DNA of 64,000 nucleotides. Source: Phytoseiulus persimilis. Taxonomy: Eukaryota; Arthropoda; Arachnida; Mesostigmata; Phytoseiidae. Each line of letters starts with the position of its first letter. The first letter of the stretch is position 1. Location: contig CM075102.1 of the NCBI GenBank assembly GCA_037576195.1, positions 22,130,745 to 22,194,744 on the forward strand, in the 5' to 3' direction. A model generated the notes under the pieces. It was not told where the DNA came from and did not search any database. It saw only the letters and a program-made list of their open reading frames with translations. Positions 44,336-57,097 of the stretch are shown here, in pieces. The translations under genes were made by a program, and so were the position numbers.

Positions 44336-47300
44336 TAATTCGGCCCGTTGGTTCTTCCCTCTCGAGAGCGGGATGCTGGTCACATCTTGTCAGATAGACA
44401 CCTCTCCACATAACACCGAGCGAGCTCAGCAGCGCCGTCACTTTGAAATCGGCGAGCTCTCTGAATTTGAGGGGGGAAAGAATCGAAACAATGGATGATA
44501 TTATTTTCGCTGTAGTATTCACTAGTATACGTTCTCGCGTCTCCTGCGGGGTTGATCTCGGCACTCGAGGAGGTTATCCTCCTCGAGAAGTTGTAGCCCC
44601 TCTGCGACACACCTTGGGCTGAAGAAGTGGCCACTTGGACGTTCGAAACTCAATCAAGTTGAATGTTTGTAATTGAATATCCGAACAATTGTTGTCACAT
44701 CTCGATCGTCGAACCTCTTCTGAAATTCTGCCGGTCTGAGTTCAGATGCTCGAACTGCATGAGAGTTTTTCAGATGCGGATCGTTCCATGTGCTCTGATT
44801 ATATTTCGGTTGGGATCGGCGAGTCGGATTCCAGGCGGCTCCCGTACTCGCACACACAATTGACGGGGAGACATGTCACTTTGAAGATGGGGTTTCTACG
44901 GGGGCAAAGCAGAGAGCAAGGCCGATTCACGCTCCACTGATATCAAGCCTCCCCCTCATATCTTGGATTTTCCCGCCGGCTTGAGCAGTTTACCAGCTGT
45001 ACTTTGCACCTCATCGCATTGATTTTGATCGAGTCCATATTGGTCTCTTTGGAAGCGCATTCCACAGATTCGCTGAAGGACTGGCGAGGATTGGTCGAGA
45101 GCTCGAGGAAGGGCAACCGATCGCATCTGCGTCACGAAAATCGGTGATCTGCGGACAAAATATCGTCCTGGATTCAATCTCTCCGTATAACTCCAGGAAA
45201 GCCGGATTCGAGAATTTCGATAGCAGCAATGGCGTGGCTCCCGATATTCCCCTGTTTCTGCCCTTGTCCTGTCGTGACTTTCGCTGTCTTCTCTGTAGAA
45301 ATGCACTCCCCTTGTTCCCACTCGAATGCACAGCTTGAACTACCAACCGGAAGGGAAGTCACAGCAGAAGAGAACTAATTTTCGGATTCGTTTCTACGAT
45401 TGCTATTCTCGATCGAGCGAACCGAGACTGCTGGAATCTGCGGGGAGCAATCGAAGCCAAACCGCTCCTCCCTCACCGCTTCTCCGCTCGCTCACGGGAA
45501 CTGTAAGACACAATCACACCGACACGATGGCTTCCTGGACAGGGCACCTCAGAGACTAGCTCGTCGACGCAGGTCGTTGGGTGAGCATCTCCGCCCTCTG
45601 CTCCGCTTTTCCACCAGAATAAACCTCCTACCGCGAATTCCCGTCTGATTGCCATTTCTCCTGAGCGGCTTCCTCCCTACCAGCTGCGCCCGGAGCCAGA
45701 ATTTATTTCTCTGTCCAGAACGGGTCTCTGAACTCACCTCCGATTCCCTTGATGACGTCTCTCCCACTTCGGAGCCCAAACTGAAGCAGCATTTAGGCAC
45801 AGCTGTCCGTGGTTCAGACCCCCGCCAAGCTCTGCTCGAGGTTTCTCCGCCCTGTGGTGCCCGTGCTTTTTGAAGCTCACAGAGAAGAGCCACGGATTTG
45901 AACTCGTAGCTACAGGGCATCCTCGAGGAACATGCGCGGAATTTTTAGCCTGGGTTCGATCCTTGCAGGTTAAGGTTTCGTCGAAGCGGGCGGTCCGCTC
46001 TCCGCTCGGTTCCTTCCTCTCCCGTCAGTATGTTAGCCCGTTTGCTCCTCGCCTTCTCGCCCTCCCGCGAATCTGATTCATCTTGCGTTGGAAGATGGAA
46101 GATCTCTGACTTACTAATCCCACTCAAATACTCAATACGTCAGGCTTAGGCGATTTGAATAGCCAGCCTCTCAAGTTGAACCGCTTTCCTAAGCGCGAAG
46201 AAAAACGCTGAGTTCATCGTTTCTCCTCCGCTCCAGGCACGTCTCGTCTTCCGTTTTTTTCTGGTTCCCTTGCTGCGAGTCTTCACTCCAATCCTGTTTC
46301 TCTGATTTCTTCCAGTCTCTCACTCCGCCATCTCCTTTCCAGTTTCGCTCGGATCTCTTGGAACAGCGTGAAAGCCGAGTGCTTAGTGCGTTTGCAGGAA
46401 ACGTGCAAACGCTCACGGTCTCGCTCGACCGGAGACGGCTCCTACGATATGGAATCGCGGCGTAGGATGTGGCCGAACTGCGTCACAGAGGGTTCCTTCG
46501 TAGACTTCGAAGCAATCGATTGGTCGAAAGAGGTGAGCGGTGGAGCGAACTCAAGAGCGAAATTTCGCGCGTGGTCTCTTGTTGCGAGCCCTAAGACTCT
46601 TCCGGGCGGCCTCCCTCTCTGAACTCCTTTGATCTCGGCAGTCGAAGGACCCAGATCACATCCACTTCCGAGACACTCGACATCTCCTCAGATCTCGAGA
46701 GCGTCAGAAGTTCGTAATCCCTTGCCCCCCAGGAGGAGGGTCTGTCAACGACTGCGCCCAGTCGACATTTGAGAAATTCAGCGAATTACCGGGAGACGGG
46801 TGCGGCGGACGTTGGGGAAACTCAAGAAGTTCTACTGTCCGAGCTTTGGGGAGATTTCCAGACGCAGTTAGCCAGGAAAATTACGAACCAGTGAAGAGAT
46901 GACTCACGTCGGAAAACTCGACTTGAGCGAAAAGCGTGTCGAGCGAAATTTTTGCCTCCGTCATGCGACGGCCGCGAAAATCATATTGCATACCTACATT
47001 ATTTTCCCAATCCCTGGTACACCTCTGCTCTGGTCGCACGTTTCACGAGAAAACTCCGACTTTGTCTAACGGGGACAAGAGGGCCGAAGGCTCCGAAGAG
47101 GACCGGAATCCTCACTGGAGTCCAACCGGAGCCCGACTTCTTCGGGAATCAAAGAGAAGACGATCCGGGAGTTCCGGTTGTGTTCACCACAGTCTCCCTC
47201 CGGCGCCTATCTCCGAGAGGATAACGCGAAGGACAATGATCATCTCCGTTCGACCCACATGAAAAACGAGACGTCCCGCTCCCGGAATGGTGGCCCATTG

Positions 47301-47857
47301 AGGGCTTCCTCGCATCCGAAATCAGTTTCGGAGATCGTCACACTAAGTAGAGGGGTGGGCATTCGGACAGGACGGGGAGACGACGGACATAGAAACGAAC
47401 TAACTAATAGGAGCTTTCGGGAGAAGAGTTGAGTTCTGGTTTGTTGCGTTCGTCTCAATCTCTCATCCTTATCGATGCTACGCCCGTAACACTGATTGCG
47501 ACTCCTTCGACGGACGGATCTCCCATCCATCCATCTTGAGACGTGCTGCGACTGCCGCAATCCCCGACGGGGGATCCCCGGCGAGGGATTGCGACCTGAT
47601 ATCTTAATTGCAAAACCATCTCAAGCCTACGTGTTACCCAACATCCGAGCTCGCAAAGACTCCTCACTCGTTTCACAGGACAGCCGTTATCGGTTGTTGC
47701 CAAAAGTGGATCCTGCTCAGCGCTGAGGGAGGAGTTAATCGGCGACTAGACAGACTCCAGGAAACTCGATTTTCGGGGAGTCCATGCCTGTAATCGTCGA
47801 AGAAATACGGCTCAAAACTCGAGGCCTCCTGAATATCTTGGCCGCCAGAGGGTGGGA
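44336..47857. other. no supported gene; one 10-bp hairpin
   Basis: CTCGAGGAGG-TTAT-CCTCCTCGAG at 44564-44587 is a perfect 10-pair hairpin. The minus-strand frame 45011-45346 contains SANLWNALPKRP, which recalls the WNsLP motif at the end of LINE proteins, but no other LINE motif is near. Box-B-like words at about 45898 (minus) and 45954 (plus) lack convincing A boxes. Confidence 0.3.
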
Positions 47858-47940
47858 TGTCGGGGAGCTGGACTCGAACCAGTATCATGGGACAAACACG
47901 ATGTTTCTGACGCTGTCGCGCTGGATACGTTTGGAGTTTC
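47858..47940 (-). repeat. tRNA-like sequence, SINE head or pseudogene
   Basis: GGTTCGAGTCC on the minus strand (plus 47870-47880) is a perfect B box with a four-pair CTGG/CCAG T-stem. GTATCCAGCGCGACAGCG upstream could be a worn A box. Acceptor arms do not pair. Confidence 0.5.
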
Positions 47941-50900
47941 TTCTGAAGGATGTCGTTCTCTCGACGAACTGTCGTTTGCGTCCGCGTCGCAGTTTTGAAC
48001 AAGTATGTGTCGGTTTTTCACAGAGGGGGAGTCGGGCGCGGGGGAAATTGGATCGGGATGTATGAACGCGAGGCTTGAGCCACATAATGGTTCACCCACC
48101 ATGAAAGTTGTTCGCTTCCTCTATTGATGACAGTGGCTACTGAATTCTGAAGAGAGCTTCTCGGATAACATTTTCGATTCAAAACAACCTTCTAGGAGGA
48201 GGAAATCAACTTCGGAGTTGCCAACTTTCTGATTTTCCCCGGTCGTGGTCAAAGTCCAGTAAGTCGGGACGACGATGGCTTCGCGCACCCATGAAATGTC
48301 ATATTGTAGCACAAGAACAGAGCTCACGATTGTTCCTTCATTTGCCGAAATCGGACTCCAGAGTCCAGAGGTACGAATGTTTTCACCTGGGTCAGTACTC
48401 TGTCAGCGTCTTGACGTGTTTCCGATCATCCACATCACTTTCAAGCTCGGTTTCGGGAAGCAGACCAGACTTACGCCCTTGGAGCTCCTAGCATGAGGGT
48501 GGGGTGGCTCTATTTTTTGACCGATGAGCGACCCAGGTGGGAACATCCGTAGCTCTCGACCTAGTTGTCCGAATTTGAAAATATGAAGAAACAACGGAAG
48601 CTCTGTTCTTGTGATACATTATGGCAATGAAATATGGGTCGCGCAGCCACCGTCGTTTCGACTCACCGGACGTTGAAAACGGCCTGGGAAAAAAAACAGA
48701 AAATCTGCGAATTCCGGAGTCGATTTCCTCCTCAATGAAGGAATTTCCCTTCCGGAAATACTGTCCGCATTGGGAAGCTCTCTCGCTCCTCTGGAAGGTG
48801 CTTTTCCCATCATAAAACTCCGGGACATTTCCAGAAGTGCTATGAGAGTGACTGAAAAAGCTCCGATCTCTGAGCGAGACTGTATTTTATTGACCGCCAC
48901 TGTCTATGATTAGGGCAAAACGAAGTAATCACGCGTTGCCAGTGATACAAGAAGGAAAGGATTCCGGATCGGTGGAGACTGGCCTCAGATCTAATGAATG
49001 TGAGAGCTTGGAAATGCGAGACCCGCCACGACACGCGGTGATACCCGATATCCCGCTGCAATGACCGCGTTCATTATAATGAGGCTATTGGCGTACATTC
49101 CACTAATTGAACTATGGTATGTACATAGACTTGGATTGCTTAATGAACTGAAAAGCGTGGTTCACACCGTCTCGTCGTGCGGCGTTGTAGGACCTAGGAA
49201 ATAGAGTCTATATTCTCGGTTCTCGTAGTAAATTTCTAGCGATTCGATTCTCCTCCCGGAATGGATCGAAAGTCTCGTATCATTGATGAGAGTTAAGATT
49301 ACGGAGCCATAGCCGGGCCACCCAAACAACATCCGAGTTCTCCATGGTGGTGTCGGCTCATCGCTTGTTCTGCCCGAGGAGCCCTACTCATTTTGACGAG
49401 TAGGGCAGGCTTGACCATCAAGTCGGGTCAGAACCTGTGGCGCTGGTGGTGTTTTCCGTCGTGCCGCAGTCGTTCATTAGTTCTCCCGAAATCGGCCGCG
49501 CTGCTAATTAGCCGCGATTGCCCCGGCCGGCAGTGCGTATGTTTCTTTACCACTGAAAATCTTCTTGGTTGGTTCGGCCGTTGCTCCTATGCTGAAGCTA
49601 CCCTCAGCTCAATTTCGATCGTACTGAAGATCATTGGAGCCCTCCTTGGACGCTTCTCAGGCCCGATCAGGCAATCCAAGGAAAGTCGCTGCCTCGTCAG
49701 CGCGAGGAATATGCTCGTATCCCCTGTGGGGACAATCGAACGAGAGCAATGTCTCCAGGTGGTTGATATCAAGCATGGGAACGCTCATACTCCTTGTCGA
49801 CCTAGGTAGGAGATTCCTTTGCCCTTCAGATCTTCGTGAAAATCCCCTCCGGCCTGGTCAATTTTCTCGGACGGAGCGACGGACTTGCCCAGGACAAGGA
49901 CAGTACTATTCCCGATGCCCTCGCCTTCGCGCTTGTTCCCATTACACGATGAGGCGGCTCTCGCAGCTCTGTGTTCAGCGGGAAAGGGAGCCATTAAAGC
50001 TGTCCCTCGGAAATGAACTGCCGTTCTGCGAATCTGAAAGAATAGACCTGTCTTTTCCCTTGAGCGACCGCACTTCAGTTTCTGCTTTCGCGGTCGACTT
50101 CCTCTCGCGGTTTTCTGCGAAACGCCGTCAGGTGCTCTGTTGGAACCGCCGACCAGCTTGATCGGTTCCCAATAAAGCTCGACCGCGATTCCCATTTCTC
50201 CATATCTGCTATTTCCAGTCAATTGATCCTGTGACCGGGCGGAGATGATCACGTGCAGAGTTTTTCGCGGACGCGAGGGGTTTGCATTCTTTCATTGTGT
50301 TCGAGTTCCAACTCTGTCCGTTGAACTCTTTCCGGCCATCGCCGTGAACAGAATAGCCTGTGTCAGAGCTTCTCGAGACACCATTTCTCTCAGAACAGCC
50401 TTACGCGGAGGCACGCGGTGGGTCACGTGGCGTTGGACTCAGTCAAAAACTCATCGACTCGACCTAATTGAGGGGAAATGTGCTCTTTTGTGAGAGCCTC
50501 GGGACAACGGCTGATTCATCGTCGGGGACTGAAAAATATTCCGGATACTTCGCGTCGACCAAGGGGCGCGCGACATCAGACCATTCTTCTATACAGACGT
50601 TCGGTAGCTTCCCAAGAGCAACTGCTTGCGATGATTTGTGGAGATATTCGAGCTGATCGCCGAATTTTCAGGAGTAATATGGGCGCGCGAAGCTTCTCTC
50701 ACCTGCCACGGCTGTCGCCCAAAATATGAGAGCATTCGCAGAGATCCTGAATCATCGTCACCCTCGACCTTGCTCTGCCAACCTTCTTCGATGATAATCG
50801 AAGAAGTCGGATTCGAATACGAAGCGGAGTTAAGAAGGCCACCCGCTGTTCCCATCGAGGACCTCGTCCCACCCGTTGGTTCCGTCATTGATTTTTACCA

Positions 50901-51416
50901 AGTTCTGAGTGTGGATATCGGATGGAAGACGAACGGAATACATAAAAAAAGCGAGTTCTCGTCGAAGCCATTGGAGCCGTTCCTACGCCATGGTCGGACA
51001 CGGGGAATTCCCGGTCAGGGATATCGAGGTTGGAGAACCCCGGCCTAGATGGTCGAGTTCGGCGAGAGATCTGAGGCTAACCGTAAGCTCCGAAACCAGC
51101 CCTCACGCTCAAAACTACTGCTGACGCTCTCATTTTGGAAACGGTGTATCGATTCGCGGAAACTCTCGAGTCGCGAAGTTCGTACCACGATGCAAACACA
51201 GACCGCCCGCTCCGATTCATGCTGTTTTGTCGAGTCACAGGTGCAGCTCCGCGTCGAGGAATTTCAAAAGTAGTTTCTGAACAATTATTGTTCTCTCGCA
51301 TTGCGTCGAACTAGGAGCCGTAATAGCCGCCGGTTTCCATGCTCTGAACGAGCTTAGTAAGACCACCAGAAACCGGGACTCCCAAATTTATGAGTATACA
51401 TAAGTATAATTCAAAT
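47941..51416. other. no supported gene; one 9-bp hairpin
   Basis: GCCCTACTC and GAGTAGGGC at 49381-49406 form a perfect nine-pair stem. The frames at 49634-50161 plus (175 codons), 49785-50252 minus (155) and 50638-51048 plus (136; IIEEVGFEYEAELRRPPAVP) are long but unassigned, and partly antisense to each other. Confidence 0.25.
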
Positions 51417-51629
51417 CAGTGGTTCTCAAACGCCACTGAGCCATCGACCCCCTTGGCGACTTCGTTGAAGTTCATGGATTGCCGTCCTCAGCGGGACGAC
51501 CGTCGACCCCTCGATCCACCTACGTGGACGCCAAGAAGTATGGCCAAACGCACCCCGGCATCACCTCCGTAAACTGGAGATCGGCAATCGACCCCCAGGC
51601 GTCAATATCGACCACTTTGAGAACCACTG
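51417..51629. mobile_element. hAT MITE with CAGTGGTTCTCAAA ends
   Basis: The 213 bases begin CAGTGGTTCTCAAACG and end TTTGAGAACCACTG, a terminal inverted repeat well known from hAT elements of many animals. The flanking eight bases are ATTCAAAT and ATTTGAAT, six of eight identical, consistent with an aged hAT duplication. No coding frame is present. Confidence 0.9.
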
Positions 51630-51878
51630 ATTTGAATCATTAACATATTCATGCCCGTATAAGTTGTTTGTTCCTGTTGTCGCCCCTCTCTGAGCGAAAC
51701 CACGTTTCGGATGCTCAAGGATCTGGGTCGGCTACCCGGTGAGTTCTTCGTCCGCTCAAGGCTAAAAAGTGGCCCCGGTTCGAGCAATCGGTTGGCCCAT
51801 TATGTTCCTCGTGGACTCCTGTGCCCTCCCTCTTCTCCGGTTTCGGCAACATGGAATCGAAGATTTTTCGATTCTCAC

Positions 51879-51968
51879 TAGCACAGTATCGGGGCGGTGC
51901 GGCTTGTGGTTGAGATTCGTATCCCGGTCATACATATAAGCAAACACAATCTGGCAGTTTCTGGCGGA
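51879..51968 (+). repeat. dispersed repeat, copy 2 (SINE-like)
   Basis: Matches 14777-14866 in opposite orientation: GGTTGAGATTCGTATCCCGG, CATACATATAAGC (CATGTGGGC in copy 1), AATCTGGCAGTTTCTGGC. GATTCGTATCCC is B-box-like. Its 3' side runs into short repeats of CTGGCGGATT and GGCGGTTTTGACGGATTC, as SINE tails often do. Confidence 0.65.
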
Positions 51969-52078
51969 TTCTGGCGGTTTTGACGGATTCTATCCAGTCG
52001 GGGCAACTGACCCGTCAAAGCTTCGTCTCCCGACTCGTCCGAGATCCGTTGTTTACCCTACGCTGGTCGAGTGCTAAC

Positions 52079-52109
52079 TCGGCCCTCCGCCATCCTAGTG
52101 GAGGGCCGA
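52079..52109. other. perfect 10-bp hairpin
   Basis: TCGGCCCTCC and GGAGGGCCGA pair perfectly around an 11-base loop. No T-run follows, and nothing links it to a gene. Confidence 0.6.
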
Positions 52110-55100
52110 CGAGCAGATCGTATTCCACTGAAAACTGAAGAAGCCACAACGCGCGGACGACGGACACCGGCGACGGAGGAGATGGGGCTGAGGGCGTCAG
52201 CGGCAGCGAAGCCCACTTATCGGTACATTTGACGACTCTTGAGGTGAAGCGGAAGTAGACCTGACTTCCTAACCCGGCTTCCGGGGAGTGACGAGTTCGA
52301 GCTCATTTCCGCCGTGGCCCCGTGCTGAAGTTGCATTCGTTCCTCGTTCGTGATGTCCTCGTTGAGTCCTCCTTCGATTTACCGCCGTGCTCGTAGGCTT
52401 CCTCGATATTGCATTGTTGTCACAGAGCGAAAGAACAGCTTTGACCTTATCACGAATTCCGCCCCTTCAACGACCAGAACTTTCCTTCGAAAAGAGCCAC
52501 TTTTATATCGAGGGGAGTTGGCAGACTCCCACTTTCGATGCTCGAATCGGATGGGTAACAGAATCCGAAGTCTGTTCTTTGTAGCAGAGTATTCCTCGCG
52601 GAGCGCCGCATAGTTCGCAGAACTTCTTTGAACTGGCTTGACGACGATGGTTTCTAGGAACTTGGAGTTGTAGGGGAAAATGACTCGGTTGTCCGGTTCC
52701 CAACATCACCAAACTGCCATTAGCTCCGGAGTGGCCATCGAGTAGAAGCATGTGGCTCCTGTACAGTATGAGTCTGCGATCGAATGCGGCTATAACTCGT
52801 CCAAGTTGATTGGTTGAGCACGTCCGCCCCTGCCAGCAAATCATGAAGATAGGCGTCGGTAGGAGCAGATTATTTAGAATGCGTCACTTTTGGGATCATT
52901 ATCCTGCTCTCAACTCCAACCTCCGAGTTGAAATTGCCGTAAAATTGCAGAAAGTAAGGCGAAGTACTCATGGCTGTCTCACTTTGGGCAGAGCTGCTCC
53001 GCGTGGATTTTGAGCGATGGGGAATGCAGGCCGCCTGCTAGCGGTCAAAGAGAGAGAACCTTGGCCGAAATCAGCTCATCTCTCGAGATGCTCAACAGAC
53101 GGCATTCCGTCAAATTTATGACTCGCCCATTCCGATGATAAGAGGAGATTCTTCCAAGGGGACGTTTCCAAGAGCTCGCGGCACACCTTCCTGCAAGGGG
53201 GTTCGACAGAGCGACTCGTGGAACCAGAGCCGGAAAATCGGAGAGCGCGCTCAGTCCTCCAACTTCTATCGGAATCGAAAGGGTGGCCAATAGTTCATCA
53301 TGATTTTCCATGACCCTGAGGAGCTTCGAGCAGATCTCCGACTCTACGTCGAGCTCGAATCCGGAGCGGAGCATTCATAATTCTGGGGACACCGCTCCGC
53401 CCAAGAATACCTCTATCCCTGCGTCGTTCAAGTTTATTTGTACAGGATCCATACTTATCCATCCACCGGAATGATCCATGAGCTCGATCGTAGACTCGGA
53501 GAGCGAACCAACTGGGGAAGGTCGTGTTCAATAATCAATAAGCACTCGTCTGCATCAGAGTTATCTGGGCGCCTCCGATAAGGCAGAGTTCACTGAGCTT
53601 CTGACGCGGGACAGGGTGTCGGCGGTGGATAACTAGCATGCGTCGATTGAAGAATGGCGGGAGCAGCTCGGAAGCACTCGCCCACTCTGCTCAATCCATT
53701 TGGTGATTCGAGATTTGGTTTTTGAGGGCATCGTTGTCGATGTGCAGCCCGCTATCATTCCGCTCAACATAACGTGAGCTCCTCTCGTAGAGCCCGGAGC
53801 ACGTTCATGAAGTTCAACGCGCAATCGGGCCTGGGACCCATTTTCGCGTTTGCTGGTCAGATCTTACCCTCGGGTCTCCTCTCCTGCTGTCTCTCGCCTC
53901 ACGTGAACACGATTAGGAACGCTTCCGCATGGGGCTCCCAGAATTCAATCACTCGGAAATTCTCTGATGAGAAACCCTACTGGAAGAACAGAAGGATATC
54001 GTCCGTTGGTCGCGCATTTTGCGCAACCCCGTGTTGGTTCAGTGGCCCGTCAGCTCGGAGAATCGTTCGAGAAACGCGAGATCGCTCGTTGATTGTGCAG
54101 TCCACTGTTCCTCCTCGGAAGCCAGGAGTCCGTCTTGCGTCCACCTAATGAGCCTCCTCCAGTCGGAGAGCCACGCTCGAATGTTCGGGCTATCCTGTGA
54201 AAGAGTCCTCCTTCTATCCTCGGAGGATTCACTCGAATTGAATACGCTCCACTGACTCGCACGAGCGAGTTGCTGACCGACCGACTGCTCGAACCATTGT
54301 TGAGAAAGCCACTGGCTACTCCAAAAGCTCTCGACTGGCTGTTCGCTTATCACCGAAAGGCTTTGCCAGCCCCCGAAAGCTCGCGAGACAGCTTCATAAT
54401 CGTCATGTTTCCAACTTCTAGGGCGCTTGTGTTTCCGCTAAATTTCATTTGTTATCAATCAAAGCATTCGGCGCATTCCACCTTGTGACTTAGCAGAGCG
54501 AAGCGCAGGGAGGAGGAGATGAGCTGCGGGATGATGAAGAGGCAAATGAAAGAAGCGCAAGGCGGAAATGTTCGCGTCACAACAAAGCAAAGTTCCGGTT
54601 CGGCTGCATCGTGAAGCATCTGATGTTCTCTATTACGTTCTCGGCTGCTCGGATCGCGGTGAAAAGGGTTGGGAAAAGAGCCCGTGAGATTCCGAGAGCG
54701 ATAGAAAGTCGCAGGCAAGCGAACATTTTATGAGGCAGCGATTCAACTCAATGAGCATGGACTACAAGGGCAGAAGCGAAGTGAGGGAACTCTGCGCGTG
54801 TATGCCAAACCCGACCACGGAGCCGGGATATGGTTCGCCTCTCGGATGCGCAAAGGTCGCAGTAGCTGCAGTTGGAGGTCGAGTCCGGATACTGTGAAGC
54901 TAACGGACAAACGGGCTACGCTGCGAGTTCGTCATAACTCAGCTGAAACCTCCCGCGGTCGTCAGTCTGCGTCGAGCTCTTGTTGTCGTTTCAAAACAGT
55001 CACCATGAATATCCTTCATAGTCGTTATTCTTCAACATCGTGTATCATGACCTCCATCGGCATCATTACGAGACGTTTGACGACAATCAGGGGATGCGAA

Positions 55101-57097
55101 TAGAAATCCGAGAAGAATCGTGTTCTTGGGTAGCTTCCTCTTCCTCCCGCCAGAGCTCATGGCTCATGTTATGGAGAGAAAATTTGTGTCAGGGCCAAAT
55201 CGAAGAGTAGCATAGCTGAATGTCTGCAGTCAAAAATGATGGGCTCAAATGATCGGCGAGCGAATAGAATCAATATGTCGACGTCGAAGAAGTTTCATGC
55301 GGCTTGACGTTTCGTCGCGTGTTATCGCGTCGATGGAGGGTTTCTATTTCAACCTAACGTGGGGATTCGAGGAGCTCTATTCCAAGGAGCGAGTGGTGGG
55401 ATCCCTCGCGGGACGTTCCGAAGAGGAAAATGCGGCGCGAGAGGAATTTCTACACGGGGCGAGGTTCTTCGCGACGCGAGGAGCATTCCGGAGCGAGGAG
55501 CTTTTCAACGCGAGACATTTAGGCGTAGGGCGGTCTGGCGGCTGCGTTTCTATGAGTGATTCATCATGAGAGTTCCCGATCGATTGCGGACCTCGGAAGA
55601 CTACAAGAAATCATCATCGACGCGAAATGAACGGAGCATGTTGCTCTGAGTCGAATGTACTCCTCTGCGCTCTGCTCCAGAACTACGATGTGATTCCAAT
55701 AGGCGGCTCTAAACCTCAAGAGTTGTTCAAAGGAGTAAGGAGTGATATTCTCCCAGTTTCGTACCAACTGCGGCAAATGGAACCATACTCCTAAGGAGAT
55801 GAGGAGATTTGTTTCCGGAGAGCTACTGGTCGAGCTCCGGGCGCCGCATCCCTGACATTGGAATTCGGCCCAACTACTGGGGACGTAGCACCTCTCTTGA
55901 TCGTGATCGCAATCTCGCATGACCAACAGCATTCTCGTGCGTGTTTAATGTGACCCACGGAGTTTCATAAGTGGATCAGCACTGTTCTTGAAGCGATGGA
56001 TGAGGTTGGAGTAGTCCGCATTACTCAATGGACTTCTTGGGATCTGATGACTCAGTCGTTTCCCGTGGAATTTCATTGTTTACCCAAGGTTCCAACGTGG
56101 GATATTGAGTCAAGTGGGAAATTCTCTCCTCTTGAAACTCTTGAGATCTTCTTGAAACTCCTTTCAACCCCCCATCGATACACCCGCTCCGCTCAAGATC
56201 GGCCCTTCTATGCTGAAAATCTTGGCATCAGAACTGATTTTCGAAGTCGATCCCGGGTACCTGATTCAGAGGCTGCAAGCTTGACCGAGTGAATCTCGAT
56301 TTTCCCTGAAACTTCGGGGGCTCCGCAACTTTCCAAGCCAGGTTTCTCGGGAAGTCAACGGTGAAACAGAGGGTGAGCTTTTCAAGCTCCACTCATCGTT
56401 CTCCTCAATCTCGCCCACGATGCTGCCCATAACTGTCATGTCAGTTGCCGTGTCGGAATCTCCCGTAACTTCCAAAAGCGCTGATTCTAGGAGTATAGAA
56501 ACGATCACATCCAATCTACTCTGATTTAGGAGAGCCAATTCTTTTCTGCTCCGGGAGCTGTGCCCCTTCACGGATCAGCAGTGCAGATTCAGCACGCCCC
56601 GTGCGTAGACCGGGCACGGACACAGAGATGTATTCCCATATTCATCTCGAAACGTTCCAACATCATTCGAGATTGACGATTCCGCTATCTAGGCTCGGAA
56701 ACCAACCTCGTTGACGTTCCACTGACGGCTGAACCGGTTTCAGAGAGTGGCCTCCCATAAAAAACGGAGTGCCGATAGTCACAGATATTCGAATGTTGGG
56801 ACCGATGCACTCCCACGATGGGTCTTAAGTAGCGCCTCCGTCAATCTAACAGTCAGAGCCCATTCCACATCCAAGCATCATTCGTTGATGTTGCAATGAC
56901 TACAGATAGTTTCAGTTATTGGATGGAGCAATGATGCTTGAAAGCACAGGCTCATGTCGTCATCTCGAGCGGAAGGCTGATGTGTTGACTACCATCTAGA
57001 CTGCCTAATGTCTAGCGATCCGGGGATCTCGGATGCTCTGAGATTTTTATCGAATCTTCAGGGCATCAGAAGCTAAGACTCGATTCCCTCGTTCGCG
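52110..57097. other. no supported gene
   Basis: Open frames such as 52503-52844 minus, 53045-53374 minus, 53774-54148 plus, 55249-55569 plus and 55564-55932 minus are of chance-compatible length, overlap one another and are unassigned. No transposon ends with matched inverted repeats were seen. Confidence 0.25.

Noticed and set aside
45011..45346. Minus-strand frame with SANLWNALPKRP, like the end of LINE ORF2
   Set aside because: WN.LP alone is too common; no RT or endonuclease motif lies upstream on that strand.
45885..45990. Two box-B-like words in opposite orientation (GAGTTCAAATCC minus, GGTTCGATCCT plus)
   Set aside because: No A box at the right distance and poor T-stems; probably chance.
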